This document shows, in pieces, positions 7,007-10,734 of a DNA stretch of 10,734 nt. Positions within the stretch are counted from its first letter, which is position 1; every line of letters starts with the position of its first letter. A model generated the notes under the pieces. It did not search any database and was not told where the DNA came from. It saw nothing but the letters and a program-made list of their open reading frames with translations. Source of the DNA: CADEEX01 sp040081555 (GTDB lineage: Bacteria; Acidobacteriota; Vicinamibacteria; Vicinamibacterales; CAVVIG01); assembly GCA_040081555.1 (NCBI GenBank), contig JBEBGG010000118.1:1-10734 (forward strand), written 5' to 3'. The position numbers and the translations under genes were made by a program.

Positions 7007-9364
7007 ATGCGCCGCCCCGACGCCTCGCCCGGAATTTCCGGTCTCGTCTTCACCGCTTCGATTCTATTCTTCGGCTCCGGTGCCTGTGCCCTGGTCTATC
7101 AGGTGCTGTGGACTCGGATGCTCGGTCTTGTCTTCGGTGTCACCGTGTACGCGGCAAGTGCGGTCTTCGCGGCGTTCATGGCGGGATTGGCGATCGGCAG
7201 CTATGCCGCGGGCCGCATCGGCGACCGGGTCCGTCATCCGCTGGCCTGGTTCGGGGTGATCGAGGTGCTGATTGGTCTCACGGCGATCGCCACGCCGTCG
7301 GCGCTCGGGTGGCTGCAAGCGGGATATGCGGCAGCGTACCCGTCGCTTCCGCATTCGCTGCTGGCGCTGACAGTGGCCCGCCTGCTTATCGCATTTGTAT
7401 TGCTGATTGTGCCGACGGCGCTGATGGGGACGACGCTGCCGCTGGTGGTGCGCGGGTCTGATTTCCGGACCGGCCGCTTGACCGGCGCGGTGAGCGTGCT
7501 CTATGGCAGCAACGCGGCCGGCGCGATTGTCGGTACGCTACTCGCCGGCCTGTGGCTGATCCCGACGAGGGGCATTCGGGAGACGTTCCTCATCGCCGCC
7601 GTCGTGAACCTGCTGATCGGACTCGGTGCGATTCTCCTTTCTCGCCTTGCGGCGCGTAGTCGTTCGGGGGCGGTCGAGAGCGCGGCCGATGGCAACTCCG
7701 GGGCGGACGTCACAGCCGTCACAACGGTCACGTCCTTTACTGACACGCGATTGCTCATCGTGCTTGCGGTATTTGCGTTGTCGGGTGTGGTTTCGATGGC
7801 GCTTGAGGTCGTCTGGTTCCGCGTCCTGACGCTGTTTATTCGTCCGACGGTGTACGGCTTCTCGGTGATGCTCGCCACCGTCCTCTTCGGCATCTCGCTC
7901 GGCAGCTACCTGGTCGGACCGTGGCTCACGAGGCGTGGGCGCTGGCTGCTGATGCTGGCGATTCTGGAACTGGCCATCGGGGGCACGGCGGCGCTGTCGT
8001 TCCAGATGCTCGGCCGTCTCGACCCGTTTTCAAAGACCCTTGGTCCAATCGTCGCGCCGATTGTGCCAGAGTATCTGGCGTTTCCTCTCGCCGCCAGTGT
8101 GCTGGCGATCCTGCCGACGGCACTGCTGATGGGCATCGCGTTTCCGATCGGTCTCTTTATCTGGACCGGTGCCGGTACGAATTCAAGTGCCAACTCGGCG
8201 CGGCGCGTGAGCCTCTTCTATTCCCTCAACGTCGGGGGCGGAATCCTGGGTTCGTTGATGGGCGGCTTCCTCCTGCTGCCGCGGTTGGGAAGCCACGTCT
8301 CACTTGTCATCCTGGCGGCGGCGAGCTTTGTCTCCGGTCTCGTGCTGCTCTCGGTCGCAGAAGTGTCTCGGGCCACACGCGCCTTCGTTGGAGTGGCCGC
8401 CGTGGCTATTTTCGTTGCGGCCGTGTGGCTGTCGCCGGATCCGTTCGTCGAGTTCATCCGTCAACGATATCCAGACGCCGAGATCGTCTGGCAGCGCGAA
8501 GGGGTTGAGACCACGGTGGTCGTTCACCGAGACGCTGGCGAACTCGGCCTGACGGTCAATGGCACCCATGAGGCGAGCACCGGAGCCGTGATGACGTACA
8601 TCCATCGCCGGATTGGTCACCTGCCGATGGCCGTGCATCCCAACCCGCGCACGGCGCTGGTGATTGGCCTCGGTGGCGGCGCAACAGCGGGCGCAGTGAG
8701 CGTCCACCACGGTGTCTCCGTCGACGTCGTCGAACTGTCGACCGGAGTGGCGGACGCCGCGCGGCAGTTCTTCGAACCGATCAACTACGGTGTGCTCACG
8801 CGCCCAAACGTGTCACTGCGCGTCGACGATGGTCGTAATTATCTGATGTTGACACCGCGTCGCTACGACGTCGTGACCGCGGACATCATCCACCCCATCT
8901 TTGCCGGATCGGGAAATCTCTATTCGGTGGAGTACTTCAGGCAGATGCGCCGAGTGCTCAACCCTGGCGGTATCGCGATGCAGTGGGTCGACGGCACAAG
9001 GGCAGAGTACGACATGATCACGCGCACCTTTCTCAGTGTCTTCCCGAACACGACCGCATGGGTCGGCGGAAGTCTCCTTGTGGGATCGGTGGAACCGCTG
9101 GTCCTGAGTCGCCAGAACTTCACGTCGAAGCTGCAGTATCCGGACAACATGCAAGCGCTCGGCGACCTCGGCGTCACGAGCTTCGACGCGTTGAAGGCGG
9201 CGTTCACGGCCGGACCGGATGAACTGCGTGCATTCGTGGGTGATGGACCGTTGCTCACGGACGATCGTCCACTGGCGGAGTACTTCCTGAGCCTGCCGCG
9301 CGACGAATACCCGGATTTCTCGAAGCTCAAAGGCGACGTCAGTCGACTTGTCGTGGACGACTAG
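7007..9364 (+). CDS. Polytopic membrane protein fused to a spermidine-synthase-like domain
   Basis: A 785-residue inner-membrane protein of the 'fused MFS/spermidine synthase' type. The first ~470 residues are hydrophobic with many transmembrane helices and form two related halves: ALVYQVLWTRML and TVYAASAVFAAF in the first match MALEVVWFRVL and TVYGFSVMLATV in the second. The rest is a Rossmann methyltransferase/spermidine-synthase-like domain: VIGLGGGATAG (glycine loop at 554-562), DVVELS with acidic Glu576, VDDGRNYL, and YDVVTADIIHP followed by FRQMRRVLNPGG. In true spermidine synthases the last motif reads DxxDP with two catalytic or substrate-binding aspartates; here the second is His, so aminopropyl transfer is unlikely. 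An in-frame TGA at 6980-6982, with no start codon between it and 7007, fixes ATG 7007 as the earliest start. Family membership is clear; substrate and reaction are unknown, and nucleotide or SAM-like ligand binding is plausible. Confidence 0.88.
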   Translation: MRRPDASPGISGLVFTASILFFGSGACALVYQVLWTRMLGLVFGVTVYAASAVFAAFMAGLAIGSYAAGRIGDRVRHPLAWFGVIEVLIGLTAIATPSALGWLQAGYAAAYPSLPHSLLALTVARLLIAFVLLIVPTALMGTTLPLVVRGSDFRTGRLTGAVSVLYGSNAAGAIVGTLLAGLWLIPTRGIRETFLIAAVVNLLIGLGAILLSRLAARSRSGAVESAADGNSGADVTAVTTVTSFTDTRLLIVLAVFALSGVVSMALEVVWFRVLTLFIRPTVYGFSVMLATVLFGISLGSYLVGPWLTRRGRWLLMLAILELAIGGTAALSFQMLGRLDPFSKTLGPIVAPIVPEYLAFPLAASVLAILPTALLMGIAFPIGLFIWTGAGTNSSANSARRVSLFYSLNVGGGILGSLMGGFLLLPRLGSHVSLVILAAASFVSGLVLLSVAEVSRATRAFVGVAAVAIFVAAVWLSPDPFVEFIRQRYPDAEIVWQREGVETTVVVHRDAGELGLTVNGTHEASTGAVMTYIHRRIGHLPMAVHPNPRTALVIGLGGGATAGAVSVHHGVSVDVVELSTGVADAARQFFEPINYGVLTRPNVSLRVDDGRNYLMLTPRRYDVVTADIIHPIFAGSGNLYSVEYFRQMRRVLNPGGIAMQWVDGTRAEYDMITRTFLSVFPNTTAWVGGSLLVGSVEPLVLSRQNFTSKLQYPDNMQALGDLGVTSFDALKAAFTAGPDELRAFVGDGPLLTDDRPLAEYFLSLPRDEYPDFSKLKGDVSRLVVDD

Positions 9365-9401
9365 TCAAGCACGAGCGAATGGCCTGACTAATCGCGAGGA
9401 C

Positions 9402-9456
9402 GGCCAGCTGGCCACGATCGCGTACATCGACTCACTCCACTTCCGCGCAACGCGGA
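9402..9456. repeat. Palindrome and small hairpin between convergent genes
   Basis: The gap between the convergent genes contains the perfect 12-nt palindrome GGCCAGCTGGCC at 9402-9413, and a hairpin TCCGCG-CAA-CGCGGA at 9442-9456. Neither is followed by a T-rich tract on either strand, so neither is a standard intrinsic terminator. They may still help end transcription, or be chance structure in GC-rich DNA. Confidence 0.3.
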
Positions 9457-9488
9457 GCCTGCGCATCAGGGCGGCGTGACACCGGAGA

Positions 9489-9508
9489 CCGGGACCGGCT
9501 AGTCCCGG
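9489..9508 (-). terminator. GC-rich hairpin spanning the msrA stop codon, possible terminator
   Basis: CCGGGAC (9489-9495) and GTCCCGG (9502-9508) form a perfect 7-bp GC-only-but-one stem around a 6-nt loop, and the loop contains the msrA TAG stop (complement of 9499-9501). No T-run follows on the minus strand, so this is not a canonical Rho-independent terminator. It could stabilise the mRNA 3' end or pause polymerase. Confidence 0.35.
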
Positions 9509-10044
9509 AGGTAGTGGCAGGTGTAGCCGCCGGGATGTTTCTTCAGGTAGTCCTGATGGTAATCCTCCGCGTCGTACCAGGTGGAGGCCGGCTCGATCGT
9601 CGTTGTGATCGGCCGCCGCCACCGACCGGAGGCGCCAACGCGGGCGATCACCTGTTCTGCGGTCTGCTGCTGTTTGGCGCTCTGCGGAAAGATCGCGGAC
9701 CGATACTGCGTGCCGACATCGTTGCCCTGCCGATTGAGCGTGGTCGGATCGTGCAGTCTGAAAAACCACTGCTCGAGCAGGTCTTCGTAGCTGATGACCG
9801 ATGGATCGAAGGTGATCCTGACGGCCTCGGCGTGACCTGACTTGCTGTCGTGGGTATCGTGATACGTCGGGTTCTTCAACCACCCGCCGGTGTAACCCAC
9901 TTCTGTATCGACGATTCCGGGGACACTCCGCAGAATGTCCTCGATGCCCCAGAAGCAACCGCCAGCGATCACAGCGACCTCGCGTTGCGGCTCACCGTGC
10001 GTTGCTCGAGTGTCTTCGTTGTCCACGCTCATCGCTCCGTTCAT
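9499..10044 (-). CDS. msrA: Peptide-methionine (S)-S-oxide reductase MsrA
   Basis: Reduces the S-epimer of methionine sulfoxide in proteins and free methionine, normally using thioredoxin, and so repairs oxidative damage. The 181-residue product has all family hallmarks: GGCFWG with catalytic Cys30, EVGYTGG, GHAEAV, DPTTLNRQGNDVGTQYRS, WYDAEDYHQDYLKKHPGGY, and a C-terminal cysteine (Cys176 in YTCHY) positioned as the resolving cysteine. It has the usual single-domain length, with no MsrB fusion and no signal peptide, so it should be cytoplasmic. I chose the ATG at 10044, with a weak AAGAGA 8 nt upstream. The frame is open further to a GTG at 10101, but that extension (MWRLPVPSPETLAPHKRYC) is not family-like. 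An internal ATG at 10032 has GGAG only 2 nt away. The gene converges on the spermidine-synthase-like gene and is divergent from the DUF1428 gene, so it is probably monocistronic. Confidence 0.95.
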   Translation of the reverse strand: MNGAMSVDNEDTRATHGEPQREVAVIAGGCFWGIEDILRSVPGIVDTEVGYTGGWLKNPTYHDTHDSKSGHAEAVRITFDPSVISYEDLLEQWFFRLHDPTTLNRQGNDVGTQYRSAIFPQSAKQQQTAEQVIARVGASGRWRRPITTTIEPASTWYDAEDYHQDYLKKHPGGYTCHYLRD

Positions 10045-10156
10045 ACAGTATCTCTTGTGAGGGGCCAAGGTCTCGGGGCTTGGGACCGGGAGCCGCCACA
10101 CCGCGGGCAGGCCAGCAAATCGCGCGGGCCATCGCTAACCTGGCGCGCCGATGACT

Positions 10157-10172
10157 GCCGACTGTAGTCGGC
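10157..10172. repeat. Inverted repeat GCCGACT-GT-AGTCGGC
   Basis: Two perfect 7-nt arms separated by GT give a 16-bp near-palindrome; as RNA it would form a 6-bp stem with a TGTA loop. No T-run follows on either strand, so it is not an intrinsic terminator. A dimeric repressor operator or a degenerate copy of a REP-like intergenic palindrome are both possible. Confidence 0.4.
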
Positions 10173-10301
10173 CTAGCTCTGAATACCGCTGCGCGATGCT
10201 GAAGGCCCGACTGCCTCGCGACGATAGGTGTCGCCACCGAGTCGGCGAGTGATCGGTCGACCCGGCCGGGGGTTCCCTGGATCGTCCCTTGGCGAAGACT
10301 C

Positions 10302-10332
10302 GGGAGTTGAGAACGGTATCGTCTCGACTCCC
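10302..10332. repeat. 11-bp inverted repeat with 9-nt spacer upstream of the DUF1428 gene
   Basis: GGGAGTTGAGA (10302-10312) pairs with TCTCGACTCCC (10322-10332): ten Watson-Crick pairs plus one T:G position, around ACGGTATCG. It ends 105 nt before the DUF1428 start and about 70 nt upstream of that gene's -10 box, so as an operator it would act from upstream. There is no following T-run on either strand. Confidence 0.5.
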
Positions 10333-10401
10333 AACAGGATGCTGATCCGTGGCGCCCTGGATGGGTCGCGAGGGATGTTTCGCGCGGAGACGACGGTGGA
10401 T

Positions 10402-10410
10402 TGCTATGAT
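10402..10410 (+). promoter_or_regulatory. Extended -10 promoter (TGC-TATGAT) of the DUF1428 gene
   Basis: TATGAT at 10405-10410 is preceded by TG at the extended -10 position, an arrangement that can work without a good -35; none is seen at the usual spacing. Transcription would start near 10417, giving a leader of about 20 nt that just contains the Shine-Dalgarno. Confidence 0.55.
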
Positions 10411-10423
10411 CGGAATACGACGC

Positions 10424-10430
10424 AGAGGAG
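10424..10430 (+). promoter_or_regulatory. Shine-Dalgarno site of the DUF1428 gene
   Basis: AGAGGAG lies 7 nt before the ATG at 10438 and, with the conserved N terminus that follows, fixes this start. Confidence 0.8.
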
Positions 10431-10437
10431 TTGACCC

Positions 10438-10734
10438 ATGGCCAAGTACGTCGACGGATTCGTTATCCCGCTCAAGAAGAAGAATCTCTCGGCCTACAAG
10501 AAGATGGCGACGGGCGGAAAGAGGGCGTGGATGAAGTACGGCGCGCTCGAATACTACGAGTGCGTCGGCGACGTCCTCGATAGTCCGTGGGGCCTGCCGT
10601 TCTCGAAGCTCCTGAAGCTCAAGAAGGACGAGACCGTGATCTTCGCGTTCGTCGTCTACAAGTCGAAGGCCGACCGCAACCGGATCAACAAGCTCGTCCA
10701 AGCGGACCCCGCGATGAACGATCCGAAGCTGATC
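10438..10734 (+). CDS. DUF1428 (YbaA-like) family protein, partial (3' end missing)
   Basis: Ninety-nine residues are visible before the right edge. The start MAKYVDGFVIPL, then KYGALEYYECVGDV, the hydrophobic strand VIFAFVVYKSKADRNRINK and the DPAM block match the DUF1428 family, small cytoplasmic proteins with a dimeric alpha/beta-barrel (ferredoxin-like) fold exemplified by E. coli YbaA. Members are roughly 115-120 residues, so about 20 C-terminal residues should lie beyond the window. The function of the family is not established. This copy is notably basic in sequence (16 lysines in 99 residues, including KKK near the N terminus). It has its own extended -10 promoter and strong ribosome binding site and is divergent from msrA, so it looks independently expressed. 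Confidence 0.88.
   Translation, partial: MAKYVDGFVIPLKKKNLSAYKKMATGGKRAWMKYGALEYYECVGDVLDSPWGLPFSKLLKLKKDETVIFAFVVYKSKADRNRINKLVQADPAMNDPKLI

Larger units (their letters stand above)
10045..10437. other. 393-nt divergent intergenic region between msrA and the DUF1428 gene
   Basis: No convincing coding sequence, tRNA or known riboswitch is visible. It should hold promoters for both flanking genes: one for the DUF1428 gene is recognisable near its right end, but none stands out for msrA. It also contains two inverted repeats, at 10157-10172 and 10302-10332, annotated separately. Open frames crossing it on the minus strand run antisense to the DUF1428 gene and have no family-like motifs. Confidence 0.6.

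Noticed and set aside
10045..10101. N-terminal extension of MsrA to a GTG at 10101
   Set aside because: The extra 19 residues do not resemble MsrA or a signal peptide; the ATG at 10044 is a better start codon and gives the usual length.
10135..10701. 188-codon minus-strand open frame opposite the DUF1428 gene
   Set aside because: Antisense to a recognised family member that has its own promoter and Shine-Dalgarno; no domain seen.
1..10734. Search for CRISPR arrays, IS ends, prophage, tRNA or rRNA genes and defence systems
   Set aside because: No spaced repeat arrays, transposase or integrase motifs, terminal inverted repeats with target duplications, or cloverleaf sequences were seen by eye.

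Overview
The window is high-GC chromosomal DNA with densely packed, conventional bacterial genes. The best fit is an Acidobacteriota genome, probably of the Vicinamibacteria type. The main evidence is a very large Oar-like TonB-dependent receptor with an N-terminal carboxypeptidase-regulatory-like domain, followed 4 nt later by a VWFA-related protein of the family that is greatly expanded in Acidobacteria. The taxonomic call is inference from gene content; there is no rRNA or other marker gene here.

Layout. Positions 1-1166 hold the 3' part of a periplasmic HtrA/DegP-like serine protease with two PDZ domains; its N terminus lies off the left edge. A 145-nt gap follows, carrying what looks like a decayed minus-strand coding fragment. 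Positions 1312-1956 encode an exported histidine-phosphatase-superfamily protein. After a short gap with a TTACA-N6-TTACA direct repeat and a good Shine-Dalgarno come the TonB-dependent receptor (2054-5560) and the VWFA-related protein (5565-6869), almost certainly co-transcribed. A polytopic membrane protein fused to a spermidine-synthase-like domain (7007-9364) follows, with a TATACT box so close to its ATG that the mRNA is probably near-leaderless. It converges on a minus-strand msrA (9499-10044); the 134-nt gap between them contains inverted repeats. Upstream of msrA is a 393-nt divergent intergenic region with two inverted repeats and an extended -10 promoter. The latter drives a DUF1428 (YbaA-like) gene that runs off the right edge.

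How the genes relate. Most products act in the envelope or in protein maintenance: periplasmic protein quality control (HtrA), repair of oxidised methionine (MsrA), and outer-membrane uptake plus an exported VWA partner (receptor and VWFA-related protein). Only the receptor/VWFA pair is convincingly an operon. No CRISPR array, IS element, prophage, tRNA, rRNA or obvious defence system is visible. I did not find a clear new system. The best leads are the minus-strand gene remnant, the direct repeat upstream of the receptor, the altered active-site motif of the spermidine-synthase-like domain, and the inverted repeats around msrA.
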